Origin: Formosa algae
Lineage (GTDB): Bacteria > Bacteroidota > Bacteroidia > Flavobacteriales > Flavobacteriaceae
DNA length: 64,000 nucleotides
Assembly: GCF_001439665.1 (NCBI RefSeq)
Contig: NZ_LMAK01000063.1
Location: forward strand, 52,820 to 116,819
Direction of reading: 5' to 3'
A program made the position numbers and the translations under genes. How positions within the stretch are numbered: the stretch's first letter is position 1; every line of letters begins with the position of its first letter. Shown piece after piece: positions 37,387 through 46,664 of this stretch. A model generated the notes under the pieces. It saw only the letters and a list, made by a program, of their open reading frames with translations, was not told the DNA's origin and searched no databases.

Positions 37387-37487
37387 TGGAGTAATTATGT
37401 TATGATTCTTTGTTGATAATTCATGAAGAGAGAGTCTGAATAAGCTATAACATTTTCAAATTAAATCATTTTTCAAATTAAACAATT

Positions 37488-38141
37488 ATGTTAGACAAAA
37501 TTGGAATAGCAAAAAGAATTGCACAAGAGGTAAAAGACGGATATTATGTAAACTTAGGCATAGGTATTCCAACTTTAGTAGCGAACTATGTGCGAGCGGA
37601 TATTGAAGTCGAATTTCAGAGTGAAAATGGTGTTTTGGGTATGGGGCCCTTTCCGTTTGATGGTGAAGAAGATGCCGATATTATAAATGCTGGTAAACAA
37701 ACCATCACAACGTTGGCAGGTGCTAGTTTTTTCGATTCGGCGACTAGTTTTGCTATGATTCGCGGACAACATGTCGATTTAACCATTCTAGGCGCCATGG
37801 AAGTTTCAGAACAAGGCGATATTGCCAATTGGAAAATTCCAGGTAAAATGGTAAAAGGTATGGGTGGAGCGATGGATCTGGTAGCTAGTGCTCAAAATAT
37901 AATTGTGGCCATGATGCATACCAATAAAGTAGGAGAATCCAAATTATTAAAACGCTGTAGTTTGCCCCTTACTGGTGTAGGTTGTGTGAAAAAGATTGTA
38001 ACCAATTTAGCAGTTTTAGAAATTACAGCTCATGGCTTTAAGTTATTAGAGCGTGCTCCAGGCGTATCTGTAAATGAGATCAGGAATGCTACAGCAGGGC
38101 AATTGATAGTGGACCGAGAAATCCCTGAAATGTCTCTTTAA
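37488..38141 (+). CDS. scoB: 3-oxoacid CoA-transferase subunit B
   Basis: The 217-residue beta subunit carries the catalytic glutamate in the SENG motif (FQSENGVLGMGPF, Glu46), which forms the glutamyl-CoA thioester in this enzyme family. VNLGIGIPTLVANYV (residues 21-35) and the GGAMDLV loop are also as expected. It follows the A subunit in the same direction. The pair links ketone-body or branched-chain catabolism to succinyl-CoA. Confidence 0.94.
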   Translation: MLDKIGIAKRIAQEVKDGYYVNLGIGIPTLVANYVRADIEVEFQSENGVLGMGPFPFDGEEDADIINAGKQTITTLAGASFFDSATSFAMIRGQHVDLTILGAMEVSEQGDIANWKIPGKMVKGMGGAMDLVASAQNIIVAMMHTNKVGESKLLKRCSLPLTGVGCVKKIVTNLAVLEITAHGFKLLERAPGVSVNEIRNATAGQLIVDREIPEMSL

Positions 38142-38301
38142 ATGTAGGAAGTATAGGTTTAGAATGTTTAAATGTTAAAATAAAGTGTATTTAATCGATT
38201 TTATATGTCTTTTAAACGATATTTGAAATAAAATTGACATATTTACATCACCCAAAAATACTATTACACATAGATCCCAAATCTACCAAAAACTAACCAT
38301 T

Positions 38302-38430
38302 ATGAATGTAGCCTCAAATCTACCTGAAGAACCTACCTACTCAGAAAGTAAAATCTATATGGTGTATGATAACACTGTAGATTTTATAAAAAATCTAATG
38401 TATTTAGTTAAAAAAGTGTTCATGTTATAA
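38302..38430 (+). CDS. Small ORF, 42 residues, unknown
   Basis: The ATG at 38302 opens MNVASNLPEEPTYSESKIYM and closes at 38430 after 42 codons, ending in KKVFML. The composition is protein-like (DNTVDFIKNLMYLVKKV, amphipathic), and it overlaps the 3' end of the convergent ABC transporter gene by six bases. It occupies an otherwise gene-free stretch of 283 bases after scoB. No known family recognised; it might be chance. Confidence 0.35.
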   Translation: MNVASNLPEEPTYSESKIYMVYDNTVDFIKNLMYLVKKVFML

Positions 38431-40101
38431 TCCTTTTGGAATAGCTTGAATTAGTTTTTTTGTATAATCTTGGTGCGGATTGTTATACACAATATCCGCA
38501 TCGTTTTTTTCTACGATTTCCCCTTTATTCATCACAATCAATTGATCCGACATATATTTTACAACCGCTAAATCGTGGGATATAAAAATATAAGTGAAAC
38601 CAAATTTATCTTTCAATTCGTTTAAAAGGTTTAAAACCTGAGCTTGTACAGATATGTCTAAAGCTGAAACAGACTCGTCACACACTATTAATTTAGGTTG
38701 TAACGCTATGGTTCTTGCAATTCCGATACGTTGGCGTTGTCCTCCAGAAAATTCATGTGGGTAACGATTAAAATAGTCTTCAGAGAGTCCAACACGATTT
38801 AAAATCTCCAACACTTTAGCTTTGCGTTCTGCTTTGTTTTTATACAGTTTATGAACCGTCATAGGTTCCATAATGGCTTGTCCAACAGTTAACCTTGGAT
38901 TTAAAGACGCATAAGGATCTTGAAAGATGATTTGAATGTCTTTTCTAAGCCTTCTCATAGCTTTTGTAGAGAGGTTTGTAATATCTGTTCCTTTGTATAT
39001 AATGGTTCCTGCAGTAGCTTTATCTAATTGCAGAATAGCATTTCCTAAAGTAGATTTTCCACAACCTGATTCGCCAACCAAACCTAAAGTTTCACCTTCA
39101 TAAATTTTAAAACTTACATTATTTACGGCTTTAAAAGGTTGCGATTTGCCAAACCATCCGGAATTAGAGATATATTCTTTTTCCAGATTTATAACTTCTA
39201 ATAAAGGCGATTGGTTGTATAATGCTTGATGATGTTTAGCACGGTCTTCACTAGTTACAATAGTTTCTGTAAATGCATTGTTTAAATAATCCTGTATGGT
39301 AGGAAGTGTTTTTAAACGTACTTGTAAAGATGGTCTTGAATTTATTAAGGCTTTGGTGTAATTATGTTGGGGCATATTAAAAATGCTGGTTGCGGTGCCT
39401 TGTTCAACAATATCTCCTTTATACATTACAATAACGCGTTCAGCAATTTCAGAGATTAAAGCCAAATCATGAGTAATAAAAATAATACTCATATGTGTTT
39501 TGTCTTGAAGCTCTTTAAGTAACACTATAATTTCTTTTTGTACGGTTACGTCTAGTGCTGTAGTAGGCTCGTCTGCGATTAAAATGTCGGGTTCGCAAGC
39601 AATGGCCATAGCAATCATAACACGTTGCTTTTGTCCGCCAGAAATCTCATGCGGATACGATTTGTAAACCCGTTCTGGTTCTGGTAATTTTACTTGATCA
39701 AAAAGCTCTAAAACGCGTTGTTTTACTTCAATAGCAGATAAACCTGTATGCTGATTTAAAATTTCTTCGACTTGTATGCCGCAGCGCATAGACGGATTTA
39801 AAGAACTCATGGGTTCTTGAAAAATCATAGCTATTTTATTTCCTCTTATATGTTGAAATTGATTTTGATTGATCTGCGTAAGATCAATGTCTTTAAAATG
39901 AATAGTTCCTGAAACCGCAGAAATCTTTTTGGGTAATAAACCTAAAATAGCTAAAGAAGACACCGATTTTCCTGAGCCAGATTCGCCCACAATACCTAAA
40001 ATTTCATTAGCATTTAAATGATAAGAAATGTTGTGAATAACTTCGTTGCCGTTGAAAGAAATGGCAAGATTTTTTATTTGTAATAAAGGTGCCTCTGTCA
40101 T
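38425..40101 (-). CDS. Dipeptide/oligopeptide ABC transporter, fused ATP-binding protein
   Basis: A 558-residue protein with two ABC ATPase domains in one chain, equal to DppD plus DppF. Domain 1 (about 1-260) has Walker A GESGSGKS (39-46), signature ISGGQKQR and Walker B DILIADEP. Domain 2 (about 300-558) has [16 protein letters not shown] and LIVCDES. Oligopeptide-type C-terminal extensions ([17 protein letters not shown]) follow each. It would power an Opp/Dpp-like importer or a YejF-type system. No permease or binding protein is in the window, so its partners are encoded elsewhere. The next gene on this strand starts one base away. Confidence 0.95.
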   Translation of the reverse strand: MTEAPLLQIKNLAISFNGNEVIHNISYHLNANEILGIVGESGSGKSVSSLAILGLLPKKISAVSGTIHFKDIDLTQINQNQFQHIRGNKIAMIFQEPMSSLNPSMRCGIQVEEILNQHTGLSAIEVKQRVLELFDQVKLPEPERVYKSYPHEISGGQKQRVMIAMAIACEPDILIADEPTTALDVTVQKEIIVLLKELQDKTHMSIIFITHDLALISEIAERVIVMYKGDIVEQGTATSIFNMPQHNYTKALINSRPSLQVRLKTLPTIQDYLNNAFTETIVTSEDRAKHHQALYNQSPLLEVINLEKEYISNSGWFGKSQPFKAVNNVSFKIYEGETLGLVGESGCGKSTLGNAILQLDKATAGTIIYKGTDITNLSTKAMRRLRKDIQIIFQDPYASLNPRLTVGQAIMEPMTVHKLYKNKAERKAKVLEILNRVGLSEDYFNRYPHEFSGGQRQRIGIARTIALQPKLIVCDESVSALDISVQAQVLNLLNELKDKFGFTYIFISHDLAVVKYMSDQLIVMNKGEIVEKNDADIVYNNPHQDYTKKLIQAIPKGL

Positions 40102-40812
40102 TTAAATATGAATAATTTCGTCGTCGGTTAAAATACTATCACCACGGAGTCTTAAGAAAATTTGTGCCACAGCAATCGTGTCTTTTTCACAATAAACTAT
40201 GATGCGATCTACTTCGTTTTCTTCGTAATAGACGCGATACACTTCACTACCGTCAATATCATCTTTTGGAGAGGGAATACCTAATATATTGGTGAGTAAT
40301 TTAAGCGAGGTATAGTTTTTATAATCGCCAAATTTCCATAATTCTAGAGTGTCCAAATGTGGCACTTCCCAAGGTTTTTTACCAAATAAATTTAACTTTG
40401 ATGGTAACGTAATGTTATGTATAATCATACGTCGTGCGATATAAGGAAAATCGAACTCTTTACCGTTATGGGCACATAATAATTGTCTGGGATGATTGTA
40501 ATGGGTTTCTAAAAGATTTTTAAAGTCTTTTAAAATAGTTATTTCATCGCCATAAAACGATGTTGCTCTAAATTGTCTGCCATCTCCTTTTAACATGAAA
40601 TATCCAACAGAGATACATACAATTTTTCCAAATTCTGCCCAAATTCCTGCCCGTTCATAGAATGCTTCAGCAGATAATTCGTTACGCTGATATTTAGATT
40701 TTAAATCCCATAACTCTTTTTTGGCATCACTTAATTCAGAAAAATGCTGAGTTTCTGGAACGGTTTCAATGTCCAGAAACAAAATATCTTCAAGATTGAG
40801 TTTGCTAATCAT
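40102..40812 (-). CDS. Predicted 3'-5' exonuclease, PolB-like DEDD fold
   Basis: The 236-residue protein matches the family of stand-alone 3'-5' exonucleases related to the proofreading domain of PolB. The first DEDD motif is LDIETVPE (Asp14, Glu16). LCAHNGKEFDFPYIARR forms the second motif, and VYCEKDTIAVAQIFLR near the C-terminus the third with its Asp. It overlaps the serine hydrolase gene upstream by four bases and abuts the ABC ATPase downstream. Substrate (DNA or RNA) is not known from sequence. Confidence 0.88.
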   Translation of the reverse strand: MISKLNLEDILFLDIETVPETQHFSELSDAKKELWDLKSKYQRNELSAEAFYERAGIWAEFGKIVCISVGYFMLKGDGRQFRATSFYGDEITILKDFKNLLETHYNHPRQLLCAHNGKEFDFPYIARRMIIHNITLPSKLNLFGKKPWEVPHLDTLELWKFGDYKNYTSLKLLTNILGIPSPKDDIDGSEVYRVYYEENEVDRIIVYCEKDTIAVAQIFLRLRGDSILTDDEIIHI

Positions 40813-41960
40813 TCATTTAACATATTATATCCTTCTTCAATATACGTAAAAATGTCTTTAGAAAAAGAACCTTCACCACCTTTAGGGCCTTTAGTATGTC
40901 CTAAACGCACAATAATAACATTGTCTTCAGGTTCTACAATTACGTATTGCCCTAAGTGGCCACGCATCATAAAAAAGTGTTTGTTGCCAATGGTTTTTAA
41001 CCACCAACCGTAACCATATTGTGGACTGTCTTTAAATCTGGGTGTAATGGATTTTGCAATAAAGGCGGAATCTAAAAGTTGTTCGCCATTCCATTTGCCA
41101 TAATCTTTATACAGCCGTCCAAATCGGGCAAAATCACGTGCATTACTAGCAATACAACAATAGGCTTTCTCTAAACCTTCTTGCTCGCTATCGAGTTGCC
41201 AAAGTGCATCGCTTTCAAAACCCATAGGTCTCCAAAACTCCTCGCTTAAGTATCCAGACATGGTTTGTCCGGTCGCTCTCTCAATAACCATACCTAGCAA
41301 TTGGGTATTTCCGCTTAAGTATTTAAATGCTGTTCCAGGAGTTTCTACACCTTCCATATTTAGAATAACAGGCTCTAAATCTTCGTCAAAATAAGCACGT
41401 GTGGTAACCGAAAATGGCGAATAATAAGCTTCGTCCCAATTTAAACCTGATGCCATAGATGATAAATCGCCCACCGTTAGCGTAGCACTTAAACCATCTT
41501 TAAATTGCGGATAAAAATCGCTCACATTCTGATCTAAATTTCTGATTTTCCCTTCCATTATGGCTTTTCCGAGCATGGCAGAAATAATGCTTTTTGACAT
41601 GGAGAAGGAATTGGTTTTAGAGGTTTTGCCAAATCCGTCGTAATAGGTCTCAAACCAAATACTATCGTTTTTAATAATTAAGTATGCAATGGTTCCGTTC
41701 GCAATATTTGTACGTTCTAAACTGTCTGTAATGGTGGCTTTATTGTAATCGTTATGAATGTTCCACGGTTGTGGTGTACTGTTTTTAATAACACGATTGT
41801 CAAATTCTTTATAATCTTCTAAAAAGGCTGTTTTATGACCTGTGCCGTAAGTAACACGTACGGCTTTTAAAATATAATCGTAATCGAAAATGTATAGTAA
41901 AATCACAAGTAAACCGCATAGAATGGCAATAAACTTAAAAAGTTTGATTAAGAATTTCAT
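40809..41960 (-). CDS. Beta-lactamase/DD-peptidase family serine hydrolase
   Basis: A 383-residue serine hydrolase of the beta-lactamase-related (class C/AmpH) family. One N-terminal transmembrane segment (about 8-27) anchors it. The active-site Ser and Lys are in SMSK (Ser120, Lys123). YLSGNTQ provides a Tyr-x-Asn-like second motif and MRGHLGQYV the HxG third motif. Family members are carboxylesterases or penicillin-recognising hydrolases; which one cannot be told here. It is first of a minus-strand group with the exonuclease and ABC ATPase. Confidence 0.9.
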   Translation of the reverse strand: MKFLIKLFKFIAILCGLLVILLYIFDYDYILKAVRVTYGTGHKTAFLEDYKEFDNRVIKNSTPQPWNIHNDYNKATITDSLERTNIANGTIAYLIIKNDSIWFETYYDGFGKTSKTNSFSMSKSIISAMLGKAIMEGKIRNLDQNVSDFYPQFKDGLSATLTVGDLSSMASGLNWDEAYYSPFSVTTRAYFDEDLEPVILNMEGVETPGTAFKYLSGNTQLLGMVIERATGQTMSGYLSEEFWRPMGFESDALWQLDSEQEGLEKAYCCIASNARDFARFGRLYKDYGKWNGEQLLDSAFIAKSITPRFKDSPQYGYGWWLKTIGNKHFFMMRGHLGQYVIVEPEDNVIIVRLGHTKGPKGGEGSFSKDIFTYIEEGYNMLNE

Positions 41961-41992
41961 AACTAAATTTGTGTGAGACTAAAGATAAGAAT

Positions 41993-42466
41993 TTAAAATA
42001 AGCTTTGTTGCGTCACCGGACTTTCATGGTTTAATAACCATTGTTTGCTGTGTAGTCCGCCAGCATAACCTGTAAGGCTTCCGTCTGTACCAATAACGCG
42101 ATGGCATGGAACAACAATCCAAAGCGGATTTTTACCGTTGGCATTAGCAACAGCACGAATGGCTTTTACGTCTCCCAATTGTTTAGACAGTTCTAAATAA
42201 GAAAGTGTTTTACCGTAAGGAATTAAACGAAGCGCATTCCATACTTTTTTCTGAAAATCTGTACCTTTCGGATTTTGTTTAATTTTGAATATTGTTCGCG
42301 ACCCATTAAAATATTCGTCTAGTTGAAGCGCACAATTTTGAAGTGATTTTGGAATAATTTCTGTTAGTGTTTCATCAGAATTAAGCACTGTTATTGATGA
42401 AACTCCATCTGTATCACCTTCAATTCTAGTACACCCTAAAGGAGAATTTATAATGCAGTAATCCAT
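41993..42466 (-). CDS. ogt: Methylated-DNA--protein-cysteine methyltransferase
   Basis: A suicide DNA repair protein that moves O6-alkyl groups from guanine to its own cysteine. The 157-residue protein has the active-site motif VPCHRVIG (Cys121), the helix-turn-helix with the Arg finger (KAIRAVANANGKNP), and the short N-terminal domain (residues 1-65). No Ada regulatory domain is present. Its ATG overlaps the stop of the CNNM gene by one base, so the two are co-translated. Confidence 0.95.
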   Translation of the reverse strand: MDYCIINSPLGCTRIEGDTDGVSSITVLNSDETLTEIIPKSLQNCALQLDEYFNGSRTIFKIKQNPKGTDFQKKVWNALRLIPYGKTLSYLELSKQLGDVKAIRAVANANGKNPLWIVVPCHRVIGTDGSLTGYAGGLHSKQWLLNHESPVTQQSLF

Positions 42467-43551
42467 TAATTTTCTTCTGGAGTGTCACTAATTAATCCTA
42501 AGCGTTTGGCACGTACTTCCCAGCTTTTTCTTGCTAAAGCTTGTAAGTTTGCAACATGGTCACTTTCATCCATAATTTCAAGACCTAGAAGGGTTTCAAT
42601 TACATCTTCCATAGTAACAATACCACTAACAGAACCGTATTCGTCTACCACTAAAGCCATATGGTTTTTACTTTCTACAAGTTGTTCAAAAAGTGTTGGA
42701 ATGGCAATGTTACGCTCTATAATAATGATATCTCGTCTAATATCTTTTAGTGTTTTTGTGCCATTTCCAAGCGCCATTTCTTTAAAGACTTCATCTTTTA
42801 AGACTAATCCTGTAATATTGTCTGGATTATCTGTGTATAACGGAATTCTAGAAAAACGGACGTTAGAATTTTCTTTGAAAAACTCTTGTACAGTTGTCGA
42901 ATCGTTAGCTGTTTTCATAACAGTTCTAGGCGTCATAATATGTTTAGCAAGAATGTCTTTAAAGGTTAGTAAATTTTTTAAAATTTTACTTTCAGATTCT
43001 TGAAACACACCTTCTTCTGTCGCCATATCTGCCATTGCATGAAAATCTTCTCTACTTAATACACTACCATGACCTTTACCACCAATAAGTTTTGTAGTAA
43101 GTTGTAACAGCCATAACAGGCCTGTGTATTTTAGAGGAAATATTAAAACTGTAAGTGCTTTAGAAGTGAAATTAGCTAACCCTTGCCAGTATTTTGCTCC
43201 AATAGTTTTAGGAATAATTTCTGAAACCACTAATATTAAAAGCGTCATGATTGCAGAAACTATTCCTACTGTATTAATACCAAAAACTTCGAATTTATAC
43301 GGTAAGCTTTCGGCTTGAATACCAACCATCATTGCACCTAAAGTATGTGCAATTGTATTTAAGGTTAAAATAGCAATTAAAGGTTTGTCTACATCTTTCT
43401 TTAGGTTTTCTAAAGTTGTAGCGTAATCTTTACCCTCATTTTTTTTTACGTTAATAAACGTAGGTGTTACACTTAAGAACACAGCCTCGAGTATAGAACA
43501 TAGAAATGAAAAAAAGATAGAAATTGTTGCCCAAAAGATGAGTGCTCCCAT
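42466..43551 (-). CDS. CNNM/CorC-type membrane protein with DUF21 and CBS pair
   Basis: A 361-residue membrane protein. Residues 1-155 are a DUF21 (CNNM transmembrane) domain with about four membrane segments (FWATISIFFSFLCSILEAVF, IPKTIGAKYWQGLANF). A CBS pair follows (about 195-330; MTPRTVMKTANDSTTVQEFF, HMALVVDEYGSVSGIVTMED). It lacks the C-terminal CorC_HlyC domain of full-length members. Relatives are linked to magnesium or cobalt resistance and often called hemolysins, without proof here. Confidence 0.93.
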   Translation of the reverse strand: MGALIFWATISIFFSFLCSILEAVFLSVTPTFINVKKNEGKDYATTLENLKKDVDKPLIAILTLNTIAHTLGAMMVGIQAESLPYKFEVFGINTVGIVSAIMTLLILVVSEIIPKTIGAKYWQGLANFTSKALTVLIFPLKYTGLLWLLQLTTKLIGGKGHGSVLSREDFHAMADMATEEGVFQESESKILKNLLTFKDILAKHIMTPRTVMKTANDSTTVQEFFKENSNVRFSRIPLYTDNPDNITGLVLKDEVFKEMALGNGTKTLKDIRRDIIIIERNIAIPTLFEQLVESKNHMALVVDEYGSVSGIVTMEDVIETLLGLEIMDESDHVANLQALARKSWEVRAKRLGLISDTPEEN

Positions 43552-43577
43552 ATTGTATTTTTTGAATTTTAGCTAAG

Positions 43578-44567
43578 TTACGAAATCAATTTAACAACAT
43601 CCTTAGCAAAGTAACTTGCTATGATATCTGCACCTGCTCTTTTAATAGCAGTAACTTGTTCCATCATTACCGCATCGTGATTTAACCAACCGCGTTCAGA
43701 AGCTGCTTTTAGCATCGCATATTCTCCAGAAACTTGATATACAGCGATAGGCACATCGACTTCATTTTTAAGATCGCGCACTATGTCTAGATAGCATAAG
43801 CCTGGTTTAACCATTACAATATCTGCACCTTCTTCTATATCCATTTCTGTTTCACGAAGCGCTTCAAAACGATTTGCGTAATCCATCTGGTATGTTTTTT
43901 TGTCTTTTGGGACATCTACCACATTTACAGGAGCAGAATCTAGAGCGTCTCTAAAAGGGCCGTAAAATGCAGAAGCATATTTGGCGCTGTAGGCCATAAT
44001 TCCGGTGTTTATAAAACCTTCGTCTTCTAATAATTCTCGCATTTCAAGAATACGACCATCCATCATGTCGCTTGGTGCTACAAAATCTGCTCCAGCTTGT
44101 GCATGGCTTAATGCCATTTCTGCTAAAACTTCAGAAGATTCGTCGTTAAGAATTAAACCGTTTTCTACAATACCATCGTGTCCGTAAGACGAAAACGGAT
44201 CTAATGCCACATCGGTCATAACCAACATATCTGGACAAGTATTTTTTACCGTTTTAATGGCACGTTGCATTAATCCTTTTGGATTTAAAGCTTCAGTACC
44301 TTTATTATCCTTTAGTTTGTCGTCTATTTTAACAAATAGCAAAACAGATTTTAATCCTAATGTCCAAAGTTCCTTGACTTCTTTTTCAAGCATATCTAAA
44401 CTAAGCCTGAAATAGTTGGGCATAGACGGAATTTCTTCCTTTACACCTTTTCCTTCTACAACAAAAATTGGTACTAAAAAATCGTTTGGTGAAATAATAG
44501 TTTCGCGAACTAATGAACGAATAGCTTCATTGGTTCTTAGTCTTCTGTTTCTTTTAATAGGATACAT
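43578..44567 (-). CDS. hemB: Porphobilinogen synthase (delta-aminolevulinic acid dehydratase)
   Basis: Condenses two 5-aminolevulinate molecules to porphobilinogen, the third step of heme synthesis. The 329-residue protein has the Schiff-base lysines YSAKYASAFYGPF (Lys196) and MVKPGLCYLD (Lys254). The zinc-site cysteines of the animal/yeast type are missing: the region reads VALDPFSSYGHDG (residues 120-132), so it is a magnesium-dependent or metal-independent type. It lies downstream of two beta-barrel genes on the same strand. Confidence 0.97.
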   Translation of the reverse strand: MYPIKRNRRLRTNEAIRSLVRETIISPNDFLVPIFVVEGKGVKEEIPSMPNYFRLSLDMLEKEVKELWTLGLKSVLLFVKIDDKLKDNKGTEALNPKGLMQRAIKTVKNTCPDMLVMTDVALDPFSSYGHDGIVENGLILNDESSEVLAEMALSHAQAGADFVAPSDMMDGRILEMRELLEDEGFINTGIMAYSAKYASAFYGPFRDALDSAPVNVVDVPKDKKTYQMDYANRFEALRETEMDIEEGADIVMVKPGLCYLDIVRDLKNEVDVPIAVYQVSGEYAMLKAASERGWLNHDAVMMEQVTAIKRAGADIIASYFAKDVVKLIS

Positions 44568-44569
44568 AA

Positions 44570-45574
44570 TTATGATTTAATATTTAATTTGTCGTTAAAT
44601 TCGTCGGCAGTTTCTATTACTTTTTGCGGTGCTTTAAAACGATAACCAACAAAAACTTGCAAATAAGGAATAGTATCTGTTACATAATATGAACGACTTG
44701 TACTATGATTTAAAAATAAGTAATTAAAATGTGCTCCGACAAAAAGATTAGTTAAATCGTACGAAAATGTACCTTTAAAACTAAGCTCTGTTAACAAGGT
44801 TGTAACGTTGCTGGAATTGGTTATAGAATAGTTTAATCCAATACCTGCAGAGGCACCAACCGAGATTAATAATTTTTCGTTGGGTACATAATTGTAGTAA
44901 TAATTAGGCGAAAATGCTAAATCGAACGATTTGTAGTGTTTCTCTATAGTGCGATTTAAAATAGTTTCGTCATGTTTTAAGTTGAAATCTGTGTAAAAAT
45001 AGGTGATACTTGGAATAAAACTACCAACACTTTTTAATTGTTTTTCGTTTTGAGAGGATAACGCTCTGTACGAAAAATTTGGATTTAAAATGTAAGACGT
45101 TGAGCCTCCAATTTTGAAAGATTCTGTTTCTGGTAAATAGATGCTTTGATTGGCGTTTTTAATATAAAACCCTTTTTCTTGGTATAGTTTAAGCGTTTGC
45201 ATCCAATGTTGTTTGTAGTAACCTCTTAAGTTAAGCGTATATAATTTGGCTCCATCGTTATTGCGATTGGCGTTTAAAAACTTTGGAGCGTATGAGTAAG
45301 AAATGGCTAATTTTCTGAATAAAATACTACCTCCAATTCTGGATTCTTTATTGGCATTTAAATCTAATTTTATTCTGGAATCTCTATCGTTTATCGCTAA
45401 AGAATTGGACGTATTTATATAATATATTTTGGCATGAATTCGGTTTTTATAATGCCGAATATATGTGCTTTGTGTGTTAAAAATAGAATCGTTATCCGTG
45501 TTTTCGTTTTGAGCAAAGACAGACCATGTTGCTAGAAATAACAATAAGCTAATATGTATGTCTTTAAACATCAT
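44570..45574 (-). CDS. Outer membrane beta-barrel protein (DUF6268-like), paralog B
   Basis: A 334-residue protein with a signal peptide (about 1-22, TWSVFAQ) and alternating strands ending in a run of FVGYRFKAP, then a short tail. It is a clear paralog of the next gene upstream (KIGGSTSYILNPNFSYRAL, KQLKSVGSFIPSITYFYT, LISVGASAGIGLNYS all have near-matches). The two share a fold but not a high identity. Its stop is two bases before the hemB start. No function is known; position in the hem region may be incidental. Confidence 0.75.
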   Translation of the reverse strand: MMFKDIHISLLLFLATWSVFAQNENTDNDSIFNTQSTYIRHYKNRIHAKIYYINTSNSLAINDRDSRIKLDLNANKESRIGGSILFRKLAISYSYAPKFLNANRNNDGAKLYTLNLRGYYKQHWMQTLKLYQEKGFYIKNANQSIYLPETESFKIGGSTSYILNPNFSYRALSSQNEKQLKSVGSFIPSITYFYTDFNLKHDETILNRTIEKHYKSFDLAFSPNYYYNYVPNEKLLISVGASAGIGLNYSITNSSNVTTLLTELSFKGTFSYDLTNLFVGAHFNYLFLNHSTSRSYYVTDTIPYLQVFVGYRFKAPQKVIETADEFNDKLNIKS

Positions 45575-45611
45575 GTTAATAGTGAATTTTAAAAGGTTTT
45601 AAGTTGTATTA

Positions 45612-46664
45612 CTACGGAATTAAGTTGTCATTAAAATTTTCTGCCCTTTGTACAAGCTTGTTAGAAGCTTTAAAACGATATCCAACAAATGCCTGAAAAT
45701 ATGGTATATTATCTTTTATATACGTAAAACTATCAGCATTATAATTCAAAATTAAATAATTATAATGTGCACCAAAATACAAGCTATCTATATCGTAAGT
45801 TATACTGCCATTAAAGTTGATTTCGGTTAAAAGAGACGTTAAATCTTCATTATCTAAAGCGTCTAATTTATTTTTACTGCTACTAAAGTTTAATCCCAAA
45901 CCGGCAGAAGCTCCTAAAGAGATAAATACATTTTTAGTAGGAATATAATTGTATTGATAAGAAGGCGCAATGGCGATATTATACGACTTTATTTTGGTGT
46001 TAATTTCGCGATTTCCAAATTCGTCATCAAATAAAACGTTGTGTCTTGTGTAATAATACACTAAAGTTGGTATAAACGTACCTGCACTTTTTAATTGTTT
46101 TTCAGTTTGATTCGCAAGGGCTCTATATGAGAAATTTTCATTAAAAATATAAGAGGTAGCTCCTCCAATTTTAAACGATTTTGTATCTTGTAAATAGATG
46201 TGAGAATTGGAATCTTCTATATGCCCATCTAAATAAAATCCTTTTTGATTGTAAATGTCTAATGTCTGCATCCAGTGTTTACCCAAATACGTTCTGATGT
46301 TTAAATTGAAGAGTTTAGAGTCTTTATCGTTTGGATTTTCGGCTAAAGAATTTGGAGAAAACGAGTACGACGCAGATAGAGATCTAAAAGCTACTGCAGC
46401 ACCAATTTTATCTTGTTTATTTGGATACAAATTAAATCCGACATCTTCACCTTCTCGGCCACTAATAACTAGAGAGTTGGATGTTTTTATATAAAAAGCC
46501 TTAGCTGTTATTCTGTTTTTATAAATGTAAATATAATCGTTTGCTTTTTTACCATAAACAACTGCAGAGGTATCTATTGCTGTATTTAATGCTGTGCTTT
46601 GAGCAAAAGCTAAATACGAGAATAAGAGCAATGCAAATGATAAAAAACATGATTTTAGATCCAT
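45612..46664 (-). CDS. Outer membrane beta-barrel protein (DUF6268-like), paralog A
   Basis: A 350-residue beta-barrel protein with a signal peptide (about 1-21, SYLAFAQS). It has the same layout as paralog B: KSFKIGGATSYIFNENFSYRAL, KQLKSAGTFIPTLVYYYT, FISLGASAGLGLNFS and a C-terminal YFQAFVGYRFKASN. The start codon overlaps the stop of hemF by ten bases, so it is in the hem transcript. Unknown role; heme-precursor or heme transport across the outer membrane is a guess only. Confidence 0.75.
   Translation of the reverse strand: MDLKSCFLSFALLLFSYLAFAQSTALNTAIDTSAVVYGKKANDYIYIYKNRITAKAFYIKTSNSLVISGREGEDVGFNLYPNKQDKIGAAVAFRSLSASYSFSPNSLAENPNDKDSKLFNLNIRTYLGKHWMQTLDIYNQKGFYLDGHIEDSNSHIYLQDTKSFKIGGATSYIFNENFSYRALANQTEKQLKSAGTFIPTLVYYYTRHNVLFDDEFGNREINTKIKSYNIAIAPSYQYNYIPTKNVFISLGASAGLGLNFSSSKNKLDALDNEDLTSLLTEINFNGSITYDIDSLYFGAHYNYLILNYNADSFTYIKDNIPYFQAFVGYRFKASNKLVQRAENFNDNLIP

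Noticed and set aside
43124..43318. Plus-strand ORFs within the CNNM and hemB genes
   Set aside because: They overlap strong minus-strand genes entirely and lack start signals or recognisable motifs.
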